A stretch of DNA of 22,326 nt from Pelargonium nanum (taxonomy: Eukaryota; Streptophyta; Magnoliopsida; Geraniales; Geraniaceae): assembly GCA_036897485.1 (NCBI GenBank), contig JAYMTF010001596.1:1-22326 (forward strand), in the 5' to 3' direction. Each line of letters starts with the position of its first letter. Position 1 is the first letter of the stretch. The notes below the pieces were generated by a model that saw only the letters and a list, made by a program, of their open reading frames with translations, did not search any database and had not been told where the DNA came from. This document shows positions 1 through 13,200 of this stretch, in pieces. Position numbers and translations under genes: made by a program.

Positions 1-115
1 GCTTTGCACGTGGCCCATGCACAGGTCCATCTCTTGCCTTGTGCTGAAATTTAATATGGGTGACGGTAAGACTCGAACTCGGCTACACGTAAGGGGGAGT
101 GCCGATGAGGGGGAG
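1..115. other. Sequence left of the LTR cluster, probably retroelement internal DNA
   Basis: No coding region is visible. Two purine-rich runs resembling polypurine tracts occur near 91-99 and 108-115. The second lies directly before the TG that opens the LTR-like sequence at 116, as expected next to a 3' LTR. I therefore infer that this stretch is the internal or 3' end of a small LTR element whose left part lies outside the window. The call rests only on this arrangement. Confidence 0.4.
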
Positions 116-263
116 TGTTGAAATGGGTGATATGTTCCACATCGGATAAATATAAAGTTAAATGACTACATATAATGGTGCAAGTGAAACCATACTAATA
201 AGGTTGACCTTTTAGTATGGGAAGCCCAAGCCATTGTGTGTAGCCCATTTATGAAATATAACA
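116..263 (+). mobile_element. Short LTR of a TRIM-like or Copia-like element
   Basis: This 148-bp segment begins with TGTTGAAAT and ends with AACA, giving the TG...CA ends of LTRs. It is preceded by a polypurine run and followed at once by TGGTATCAGA (264-273), the classic plant primer-binding site complementary to the 3' end of initiator methionine tRNA. Its last 82 bp recur at 329-410. The very short LTR, the short spacer and the absence of gag-pol fit a terminal-repeat retrotransposon in miniature, or a remnant of a larger Copia element. Confidence 0.65.
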
Positions 264-273
264 TGGTATCAGA
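264..273 (+). promoter_or_regulatory. Primer-binding site (tRNA-iMet type)
   Basis: The sequence TGGTATCAGA lies immediately after the CA end of the 116-263 LTR. Plant LTR retrotransposons commonly use this motif, complementary to initiator tRNA-Met, to prime reverse transcription. The position relative to the LTR is exactly right. Confidence 0.65.
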
Positions 274-328
274 TCCGACTTTGATCCAGGCCTTGGCCTG
301 TTTGCAGATGGATATGCCTGCAGCGGCT

Positions 329-410
329 AAGTGAAACCATACTAATAAGGTTGACTTTTTAGTATGGCAAGCCCAAGTCATTGTGTGTAGTCCATTTATG
401 AAATTTAACA
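329..410 (+). repeat. Partial second LTR copy
   Basis: This stretch repeats the 3' part of the LTR (182-263) with only a few differences and ends in the same AACA. The 5' half of the LTR is missing, and only about 65 bp lie between the first LTR and this copy. The element is therefore internally deleted or a recombined tandem. The minus-strand translation shows the duplication as two near-identical peptides, which is a product of the repeat and not a gene. Confidence 0.65.
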
Positions 411-783
411 AATTTAAATATATATAAAAAGAAATTAAACAAAATTTAAAGTAACCCATGTCAAAAATTTAGAGTGACACATGTCGTACAAGGGATGTGT
501 ATCTTCCTATCATATATATATATATATATATATGAGATGTCGCACTAGGACTCTCACCATGTGTAAACTGCTCTTAAGTGGCGCTACCCGCAAAAGGACC
601 CCGAACCCTTCATAGACCTCCGAAGCCTTCAGAATTCTCCTGACACCTCCAAAACTATATGTGTGACATCATTAGTGATATTTGAGTTATGTTTTGCATT
701 TCACATTGTCATTATTATTTTTTCTATGTGAAAATTAGATGAACAGACGGTTAGTAGACATTTTCAGTTTTGGCGTATCTTGA
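411..783. other. AT-rich non-coding stretch with an AT microsatellite
   Basis: No gene is supported here. A TA dinucleotide tract occupies about 511-533. The following 100 bp are more GC-rich, but they match no gene or RNA that I recognise. Confidence 0.5.
511..533. repeat. (AT)n microsatellite
   Basis: About eleven uninterrupted AT dinucleotides are visible. The tract is likely polymorphic, and no function is implied. Confidence 0.9.
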
Positions 784-1003
784 TACTTCCTTCGTCCCAA
801 AATGGATGTCATGTTTTTATTTTTTACAAAAATTAAGAATTACCAGATAATTTAATGTGTTTCTATTATTACCCTCACTTCTCCTACATCCCATGTGCAA
901 TTTAGATCTACAATAATATAATAACTTAAAAATATAAACAAGACACTCAATTTGGACAAAAAATTTTAGACAAACAAACGCTCATTTTAGGATGGAGGAA
1001 GTA
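784..1003. mobile_element. Stowaway-type MITE, about 220 bp
   Basis: The left end reads TACTTCCTTCGTCCCAAAAT. The right end, reverse-complemented, reads TACTTCCTCCATCCTAAAAT, so the terminal inverted repeats match at all but three positions. TA occurs at both outer edges (784-785 and 1002-1003), as expected from TA target-site duplication by Tc1/mariner transposases. The CTCCNTCCGTCCCA-like end is the hallmark of plant Stowaway MITEs. No transposase is encoded, so the element is non-autonomous. It lies about 490 bp upstream of the gene at 1496. Confidence 0.88.
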
Positions 1004-1495
1004 TTTGTTGATGCATTTCCTTGTAGGTGCTAGCTAGCTAGGACCTCGTGACAATAGTGAATGATTTTGTATTCTGCTTGTCGAGGCATGGACTTAAACA
1101 TAAGTTCATTTGAGAGTGCAACGACTTGATTTTAATTGTTTTGAATTATTTGGTTCACAAATACATATGAAAGAGATTATCAACTAAAAAACATTAGTAT
1201 TTGATGATATGCGACCATCAAAAAGAATGCAAAATATACATGAGTCAAGAGTATTGCGTGAAGCATCAGATGCATTGTTCTCATGGGTGTAATACATAAC
1301 CAATTTTTTAAAAAGAAAATTAAAAAAACACTGATATTGTTTTGAGGTGAAGATTACATTGATTTTGGAGGAGAAATCATATTTTTCGCATGAAGGGTGA
1401 AAATGTACAAAATTTATGACTTTTATATGATATAAGTTAAAAAAAATTAACTTCAATTCTGTTTCTGCCTGTATTTGCATTGAAAGCTACTGATA
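1004..1495. other. Upstream region of the 1496 gene
   Basis: The stretch is AT-rich and has no supported coding sequence. It presumably holds the promoter and 5' leader of the gene starting at 1496, but no TATA box or other site stands out enough to be called. Confidence 0.4.
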
Positions 1496-2051
1496 ATGGC
1501 TGCTAACATCCTTTCTGCAAGCCTTGCATTCGGTGTTCAAATGGAGCTTTTCAAAAACGAAATCATGTTAGCAGCTGAAAGCATTCAACAACAAGAAGCA
1601 CGGAGAACAATTCTGACAACTTTTATGCAAAATTGTGTAGACAATTACCACGAGGCAAGTCAGAATGAGGTTGACCAACTTAACCGGAGCATAAGCGAAA
1701 ATCAGGAGTCCATCCAGAAGCTGACAGAGGAGATTGGTCCTTTGATGGATCATCTGAGGGAGAAGGTTGCTGCCAGTCAGGGCATCACATTTCAACTATC
1801 GGGAACTGACGACATAAAAGCACTCAAATATCTGAAATATGCTGCGAGGAGGACAGGAGTACCTTTCAATCCTGAGTCGGTGGAAGTCAATCCGAATGTT
1901 GCAGAAGAACTACGCAGGATTCTTGCTCCTTGTTCCGTAAACCACTGGAATATGACAAGCGTCTTGTCTGACGAAATTCAGGCAGATCATTATCTTTGCC
2001 TCATGCTGGACAACCAACGAGAATACAAGATCTATCAGGTAATTGTAAAAC

Positions 2052-2089
<38 letters not shown>

Positions 2090-2621
2090 TACTAGACTTG
2101 ATGATTTCTATCTGGAACACAGATAAGTGGAGACCCAACATACGATAATGCCTTTGGCAGAACATATCAACTGAGAAACTCTTTGGATGGAACAGTCTCC
2201 TCATATGTGGCTGGTCGCAATTCTCCATGTTTTGTATGTTTCATTTTTATGCTTCTTTTATTATTATTATTTTTTATTTATGTGAATATGAATATCATTT
2301 TGATTTTGAATATCAGATTGCTTCTAATGTTGCAACTCGCCTGCTGACTTTGACTAACATTCAAATGTTGCATGAAGGTACTCACTAACTTCAATCCTGC
2401 ATACAATAAATTCCATGGTTTCTTTTTTTATTATTTACATTTCATTCACGCGCACAGGATTCTATCGATTTTCAACGATGGAAGGAGGATTGTTGCAAGT
2501 GTACGTAACACCTGATAAGCGCCATCTTGTTCAGCGATTGCAAACTGCAATTCAAACTGGAGGGGAAGCTGCTGCTTCCATCTCACATGTTCTCCAATAC
2601 CATTTGCTGGTTGGCACTTGA
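1496..2621 (+). CDS. Unrecognised 292-residue protein with an N-terminal coiled coil, four exons
   Basis: Exons are 1496-2038, 2123-2233, 2317-2377 and 2458-2621. Every intron has GT-AG ends and all phases join, giving 292 residues and a TGA stop. The frame surviving three spliced introns argues for a real gene. I do not recognise the family. Residues 1-45 are mixed helical. Residues about 50-93 have the Leu/Ile spacing and Glu/Gln richness of a coiled coil. Residues about 100-145 look globular and helical. The C-terminal half (about 165-292) looks like a compact alpha/beta domain, including YEFRF-like aromatic segments such as GFYRFSTMEGG near 239. No signal peptide, membrane segment or metal-binding cluster is seen. 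AATAAA polyadenylation signals follow at 2736 and 2758. I infer a small soluble protein, perhaps part of a complex; its function is unknown. Confidence 0.72.
2052..2089. repeat. (TTA)n microsatellite in intron 1
   Basis: A nearly pure TTA trinucleotide tract lies 13 bp past the splice donor of the first intron. Translated in the exon frame it would give a run of isoleucines. The GT donor at 2039 and the matching acceptor at 2121-2122 show it is removed by splicing. Confidence 0.85.
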
Positions 2622-2735
2622 AACCAGTAAAAAGGATCTAGCGACCCAAATTCCACCTATCCATTTTAAAATTTGCAAACTTCTATGCTTAATTTATTTT
2701 TAGTTTAATTCAACTGATCTGTCATTAGAATTTTA

Positions 2736-2763
2736 AATAAAAATACTCAATTGTTCTAATAAA
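2736..2763 (+). terminator. Candidate polyadenylation signals
   Basis: Two AATAAA hexamers (2736-2741 and 2758-2763) lie 115-140 bp after the stop codon of the 1496-2621 gene. The spacing suits a plant 3' UTR, but the actual cleavage site cannot be read from sequence. Confidence 0.5.
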
Positions 2764-2889
2764 AGTTATGTTAAAATTTCTATTTCCATTTTGCGCATAT
2801 AATGTACATGTTTAGACTTCAAAGTGCAGGGTACTCTGTTTATTCGTTTTGTGATTTTGGTCACATCTTTTTTTATGAATGTGTATCAA

Positions 2890-3480
2890 CTTTTATGAAT
2901 GTGTTTCAAATCACTAATGGGAGCTGAAACTTTTGGAAGTGCCTCGAAGTAAACATATGTCATGTCAACGTAACGTATGTGTTTCAAATCACTAATGGGA
3001 GCTAAAACTTGCTCCATGAAGTTCACACTTTCTAACAACAAGATTCCAGACATCATCAAGGACAAGAAGATATTGAATCCAAAGTGGCTTCCTCGCCTTT
3101 GTTTTGTCTGGAAAGCGCCTCTAACATATTTCTGAAAATGGTCTTGACCTCAAACTGATCAAATTGATCTCTGATCTGCTTGTGATTGTAGACAAGCTGA
3201 GCAACAGTAGTTTTCCCATTCCCACGATGGCAAAGACAGAGAGATCATGAGCTTCTTCATTGGTTTTCCCTTCCCACAACTTTGGAATCATCAGGACAAA
3301 GCTTTTTAAGGTCATGTTAATGTCCTTAATCTTATGAGCCATCATAAGACAGAAAGCAATTGCCCTCTCCAAGATTTATCTCAGTGAGTTCTCCCTTTAA
3401 AGTTTAAACCATCAGCAAGTGCAAGCCCAATCTCCTTAGCACCAACCAAGACTGTCCTCTGCGTTGCTGGGAAACATGCC
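2890..3480 (-). pseudogene. Collapsed NLR (NB-ARC-LRR) resistance-gene remnant
   Basis: Read on the minus strand, the segment gives DLSVFAIVG followed, in a shifted frame, by GNGKTTVAQLVYNHKQIRDQ (about 3161-3225), the P-loop region of a plant NB-ARC domain. A kinase-2 motif LLVLDDVWN follows at 3043-3069. LRR-like blocks with the core SDLKHIRYVDMTYVYFEALP come next at about 2940-3000. P-loop to kinase-2 spacing is well below normal, the rest of NB-ARC (GLPL, MHD) is absent, and leucine-rich sequence follows kinase-2 directly. At least one frameshift sits in the P-loop, where GMGGLGKTT has become GMGK plus a shift. The upstream part (to about 3480) may derive from the N-terminal coiled-coil region. 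This is a non-functional relic of a CC-type NLR. Confidence 0.82.
2901..3003. repeat. 25-bp direct repeat, two copies
   Basis: An exact 25-bp sequence starting GTGTTTCAAATCACTAATGG occurs at 2901-2925 and 2979-3003, and similarity continues a few bases further. On the minus strand both copies encode APISDLKHI. The duplication lies inside the LRR-like part of the NLR remnant and probably reflects unequal exchange between leucine-rich repeats. Confidence 0.85.
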
Positions 3481-3819
3481 GGTTTCTATTCATGAGGTCA
3501 ACAATATTTCTATTTATAGCTGCTACTATTCAGCATTAAATCCTATATTATTGTTCCTTTCAGAATTTAGGGCAACTCCATCATTAACTACTGTGAATAG
3601 TTTTGTATATACCTTTAAATTTACTTAATTCTTTTTGTGAACAGACAAGCAGATCAGAAGATCTGAGGAACAGAAAGAGAATAACATATTTTATATAGTG
3701 TATGTTTTGTACATAGGGGCTATTTGTTAGCTAATTTTATTTTGTGTGCATCAATCATATCATATATGTTAATTTGATATTTTTTATATATAATATCAGA
3801 TCTGCTCCTGAGTCAAATT
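3481..3819. other. Non-coding gap between two pseudogenes
   Basis: The sequence is AT-rich. I see no open gene, RNA gene or clear repeat. Confidence 0.45.
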
Positions 3820-4541
3820 GCTCCTAGTTGGGTTTTGTGGCTTCTAATGTCGTCCCTTACTCAGATTCGCGGCCAAAGTTTACTCCATGCTGCTGCAACG
3901 GTTAGCATGTTTGAAGCTTCATCTGCCGTCTTCTCATTATTAGCTACCTTATTGATGAACAATTGGCTTGGCCAATACTTCACTACTCTTCTCTCCACTC
4001 TATTATATGCAACAGTAAGTCTACGCTTGCAATCTTCGATTGGAGTGATTTTTCTATAAATTGTCAATACAATTATCGACTGTTTTACAAAATGATGCAC
4101 ACTCACGAGCAATCTCTTTTAAATGATAATTAATTTTGGGGTAGGGGTTTGAGCCTTCTGTGGAGCATAGCTCAGCCTGTTCCAGCAGAAACTGGCAACT
4201 CTGGGAATACAGTTTTGTACACTGCATTGTTCCTTTGTGGCGTACCAGCCTTTCTACGACAGACAAGCCTCCTACTACAGGCGCGCAGCAGAATTGTACG
4301 AAGAGATTACACTAAATTGGGAAATGATGGTTTTGTACCTCATAGGTTTGGTGCAAATACTAATTGTGTTGTACTACCATATCTTAAATCTTGGGATATA
4401 CTATTTGGGGTTCCTTCACTCCTAATGTTCTTCGTATCGTGCAAGTTACTAAGAGGCTACAAGACAATATTCGTCCACAAATTCAGCACTCAGTATAATT
4501 TTTTAGAATTCTTTCTAAACCTCTTTGGAGACATTAATTAG
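3820..4541 (+). pseudogene. Truncated, frameshifted NPF (NRT1/PTR) transporter fragment
   Basis: The pieces follow the order of an NPF N-terminal half. GFVASNVV (about 3832-3855) corresponds to the first membrane segment. A frame change leads to SLTQIRGQSLLHAAATVSMF and then LLMNNWLGQYFTTLLSTLLY. A GT-AG intron (about 4014-4145) joins to GLSLLWSIAQPVPAE, and NTVLYTALFLCGV follows. A shift into the next frame gives AAELYEEITLNWEMMVLYLI and then VLYYHILNLG. A shift back gives SWDILFGVPSLLMFFVSC, matching the conserved W.. .FGIPA block of the family. No second half of the transporter follows. NPF proteins are proton-coupled nitrate, peptide or hormone transporters, but this copy cannot encode one. 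The family call rests on recognisable blocks in order. Confidence 0.75.
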
Positions 4542-5176
4542 TTTATCAAACAAAATATTTATTTTTTACCTACATTTTTCTCATTTCAGCCACCTCTACC
4601 ACCATTTTAAGATTAATACACATTATAGACAACTCAAACAAGTCTTGCAGCTAAAAATAAGTTTACTAACAATACAGACAACTCAATGCTAACATATGCA
4701 AGGAATTGCTGGATGCAGAATGTGCTGTCGAGTTCAAAATCCGAACCATCAATCAACCTCAGCTGAAAATAACCCAAAATTTTATGACACAGTTAAATCA
4801 CCAGACAGCAAAATATACTATAGAAAGAATAAATCAGTGCTGTAATAAGATGAGAATATAACAGCGACGTGAAAGATAACGGCACGGAAGAAAGTAAACG
4901 AGAACTCACCGCACAAGGAAAAGCGCGCGCGCGCACAGTACCTTAACGCCGTTTATAACCGCCCTCAGAAAATGGCGGGACAAACAACCTATGAAACCGT
5001 TAACTACTTTTTGAAACTCCCAATATTAGCCCCAATTTGTGTGTCTCTCTATTCTCAATCACAGACCTCCAATTAGGGTTTCTATATCTCGCTCTCTCCC
5101 ATATCGTCCCCTCCTCTCCCAGGGATCTGCATAGCAATCTGTAAATCTCTGTTCCGAAACCTAATCAATCAATCCC
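4542..5176 (+). promoter_or_regulatory. Upstream region and 5' leader of the CPK24-like gene
   Basis: The region includes a TTTATAA TATA-like motif at 4952-4958 and a C/T-rich leader (about 5070-5130) typical of plant 5' UTRs. No ATG occurs between about 4985 and the start codon. The start lies in AATCCCATGGG, a good plant initiation context. AACCGTTAAC (about 4997-5006) contains a Myb-type AACGG core on the reverse strand. None of these sites can be confirmed from one sequence. Confidence 0.4.
4923..4934. repeat. (GC)6 tract
   Basis: A perfect alternating GC dodecamer lies about 240 bp upstream of the kinase start codon, in an otherwise AT-rich region. Such tracts can form Z-DNA and are CpG methylation targets; the role here is unknown. 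Confidence 0.85.
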
Positions 5177-9278
<4,102 letters not shown>

Positions 9279-10246
9279 ATCTTGTCCTGAGCTGCCCCGA
9301 CCAAGACCCGCAGCATATTTGATCCCTCCTCCCCTATACCAATTAATATTGTAATACACACACATAAGTAATGTTATATTGTTTGTTTCATGTAAAGTTG
9401 AAATTCTCGTGAGAGAAATAGAAATGTTTTGAGTAAGGTAACAAACAAAAGATAGCTTAATGAGATCCCATTTTTCCCATTGGCTCTTTTATTTAGCATC
9501 AAAATTATCCAGTTATAACTGATCCAAGCACCAAGTTTACAGAAAATAAAAGGTCCCTTTACCACACACTTCTCTTATTATGATTATCTCCTTCTACAGT
9601 ACAAAAATTGAAAAACAAAAAACAAAATTGAGGTATGGTGTCAATGCAGGTTCCCTAATGCTAATCCAAATATGACCCGAAAGGACTTCGAGTTTCACTT
9701 TTTATGCATAAAATGTGCAAAATTCGTGAGAGTTCACTCGTTCCAATTAGAAAATTTTACATGACAAATCCAACCGATCCAACCAAAAGTTGATCAGATC
9801 GAGTTAAAAGTCGGCCTAGATTTTGGTTGCCCAACGAGTTATCGTCCAAATTGCTGGTTCTACTCACAAGTTTAACCATTTAAAAAGAAGCAACAACTTT
9901 AACATTTTACAAGTTTACCAAAGAAAGCATTAATGCAGAAAGTTACACAATTTCTTTTCACATGTACATATGATCAATCAAGTGAAGCGACACAAACGAG
10001 TACATTTTTGTTGGCCTATTGCCATGTGTGTAAAAATTAAGACAAAAAAATGGTTTAGAAACCAAATTTTATAGATAAATAGATAGAACCTATATACAAG
10101 TGAATGGCACAATCGAGCCCTGCTTTTCTCATTTTTCATTCATGTTTCTTGCTGGAAGAAAGATGAACCTAAAAACCTTCTATGAAATTCCCAATTTGTC
10201 TAGGTAGGTCTAACCAGTTGCCAGCACAGGGTAGGAGCAGTTTCGC
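9279..10246. other. Convergent intergenic region and 3' UTRs
   Basis: The stretch lies between the stop codons of the CPK24-like gene (+) and the ARI8-like gene (-). It must contain both 3' UTRs. It is AT-rich with no supported open gene. No clear AATAAA appears for either gene, so the polyadenylation sites cannot be placed. Confidence 0.6.
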
Positions 10247-13200
10247 CTATGACCTATTCTGATGGCACATCTGGCACGAGTTGGCGGACTTGTCATTCCC
10301 ATAGGTGCAATGCTCACATGACCAATGTCCCGAATCATCTATATTTTTGCTGGAACCACTAGATTTAGCTCCCTTCCCCTTTCCACCTTTACCCTTGTTA
10401 GCCGCTCCGTTTTTTGAGCCCACTGTCTTGCTGCTAGTCCCAGGAGTATCTACATCTTCAAGGCCATTCTCTAATGCTCTAACCAGGTTCTCAAAGTAAT
10501 TCCGAGTCACACTGTTGCAATAATAGAAAGAGCTTGCTTGCATCAATAAATGCATTGACAGTCAATTTTACATAAATGGTTAAAAAGTAAAATGAAATTC
10601 AATTTCTCAAATGCCAAAATATCATAAAGCAGTATTAAAGTCATCCCTTCTTGCGCTAGAAATCAACACTAAGTTAAGAGCTGTTCAGGACTGCTTCTAT
10701 CCACTGGCAAGAAATATCAAGTGGCAGCATATGAAGCCTAAAATCAGTGTAAAAACTCACAAGTTTAGGGCTTTGGTGAACCAGCATTCCAATATTGAGC
10801 TTGGAGCCATAAGTGAACCCCAAATTAAAGCAAGTTCAATCGGAACATCACAACTTTCACATATGCAGGTGAAACTCCTCAAGGCTCTAACTTAACCCAG
10901 CTTGAGGTTAGCTCGGCACAAGTTGAGTTGGTGAGGGGCTGGTTGAGTTGTAAAACTAGGTTTTGACTGGTTTAATTGAGGTTGAGAAAAGTAGCATTAA
11001 TTATGTAAAGTTAATTGGGTCAGGCTGAAATTGAAAGGTCTTGGATGCCTAATGAATCTCCAAATTCAACCCTCCTTATCAAGTCTGGATTGGGGTTTTG
11101 ATAAGTTGGTTACGCAAGCAGATTATAACTCTCGCTGACTGAAACTGGAAATTATATTGAAATAGCAGACTGGACCTAACAACTAAGCTAATCTTCTGTT
11201 TCATAACATGGACAGCCTAGAGGAAGAAATATAAAACTTCACATATCTCAACCACTTGTTTGTATGTAGCTGCTGCATATCCCTCGAATAGTTTAATGAT
11301 AGGAAAGTCGCAACATATATTTAAAGAAATATATGTTTAACAAGGCTGCCACAAGTCAGGGATACAATTCAAGGAATGGTTTTGTCTTCAACACTTGATC
11401 TGGAACCTTTAAATTATCAATGTTTATTAATCCATCCCAAAATAAGCATCCTTACTAAAGTTGTTTGGCTTAAAATATGCGTCCATTTTCTCTCTTGTAA
11501 GTAATTATACATGAATAACAAATTAATCCTCATAATAAGTTGGCTAGACCCACTTGAGTTTGGGGGAACAAGGGGTGAAGCACTAATTATGGTATACTAT
11601 TTTTGGTCAAACGGTAAAACAGAATATGAAATTTCTCAAAATGTACCTAGTCAGTCCAGCTAACTTCGTACGGAAGTCATTGAAGTCTGCTGATGGACCC
11701 TCGGCATTTAGGAAAGTCTGTAATTCTTTCTCTGCACATTGATGAAGTCTTTCCAAACCAGACTCTGCCTCACCTGCACAAATATGAAACATCATAATCT
11801 TAGCAATAAACTTAAACACATAAAATTCCTATATAATGTCTGTTAGTAAACAATCTACATACCTTGCAAGTACTCAAAAAACTGTCTTTTCCCATGTTCA
11901 TGGTCAGGAAGGTAATATCCATATGCATAAGTCCACTTCAGTACTCGCCTACATTCAACAATCTGCAAGCATGCAACATTAACAAAGCATATATTTATGC
12001 TACCATTGCACACCCAAATAATACCAATCATGCAAGTAGATCATGCATACAACCCTTGAGTAAAGGATGCTGGATTATGAAAGAAAAATAGAAGAGATTT
12101 TTGCAGACAATCTAACCATGCAGGGATTCTAGCTTTGCAAAAGTTTAACCATTTATTGGGTCAAAACAGCACCAAGAAAAGGTCTCAGGTAATATAATTT
12201 GTGTCAAATTGTGTAGCCTGGTACAAATATATGTGTGTGCTGAGATGACTTCACACTCACCTGTAGCCATGCCTCTGTAATGAACTTCAGCTGAGACCCA
12301 GGTTGGCATTGTTTGTCACTAAGCTTCTCAAGCTGGCAAAAGTTTAGAAATTCACCAATAAAATGTTACTAACTCCAGCAGAAACTATAAATGTTTTAAG
12401 AACAAGCAAAAGTTTTTTTCTACAATGGAAAACATAATGCAAAAGATTAATCCATGAAAAGAGCCATCCACTGCTCAAACAGACTACTTTGAGCTTAAAC
12501 CATCCCTACAGTTTCATTTATGAGATTATGTCAGTTACTATTAAATTATCAATACCATTTATAATTCTACCCTTAAAACAGTCGTCACTTGAAAGTTTTC
12601 AAGAATTCATCAGAGGGCATCTTTTGTGGAAGTAGCATGGCTTAACCCAAAAACAAGATTCAACCTTTGTAACATGGCAGAGAAAAATATATAGAATATA
12701 GCAATCAAATTGTACTTACATGTACATCTTGCATTTGCTGTAAATCTGCAAGAGCTTTTTGCCTTGACTGGAGAACAAAGATACAAATGTATTAGTGTAT
12801 ACTAAATTACTGTTTACTTTGATGCTGGACTGAGATAATGTACAGAGCCTGCAACCACTAAGAAAATTGAAGTGCAAGAATGCAACAATCAAAAGCAGTT
12901 TGACACAGAGACAGAGACCTAAATGGTAGGTGTTTTCAGAGACCTTACTGAAGATGGCCCAGGATGTGTTGTTAATAAAGCAAATAAAAAATCACAATAA
13001 ATATCTAAATGTGCAAAAGCGAATTAAACATAAAATGAAATCAAAACCAAAACTTAAAAATCCCAAGTCGTTTTGAAAGATGGTTTCTGAAAATAAATTC
13101 CAACCATCTCCTCAAAGGTCTCAAATATGCGGGCCATTTAATCACAAAACTGAAACCAAAGACAGATCTCAAAGATATCCAAATTAAAAGATGGTTTTCA

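Noticed and set aside
166-459. Minus-strand open frame of 97 codons with an internal peptide duplication
   Set aside because: The duplication is the two LTR copies read in translation; there is no domain and no start context.
3835-4059. Open frame that could be called a small membrane protein
   Set aside because: It is one frame of the NPF fragment; neighbouring family blocks lie in other frames and the piece ends at a spliced intron.
10305-10895. Plus-strand open frames opposite and beyond the last ARI8-like exon
   Set aside because: The first is the antisense of the Gly/Lys-rich linker. The second lies within intron 14 and has no recognisable feature.
11429-11447. Second Stowaway MITE
   Set aside because: Only one terminal motif is visible and no inverted partner or TA boundary was found, so it is noted only as a fragment.
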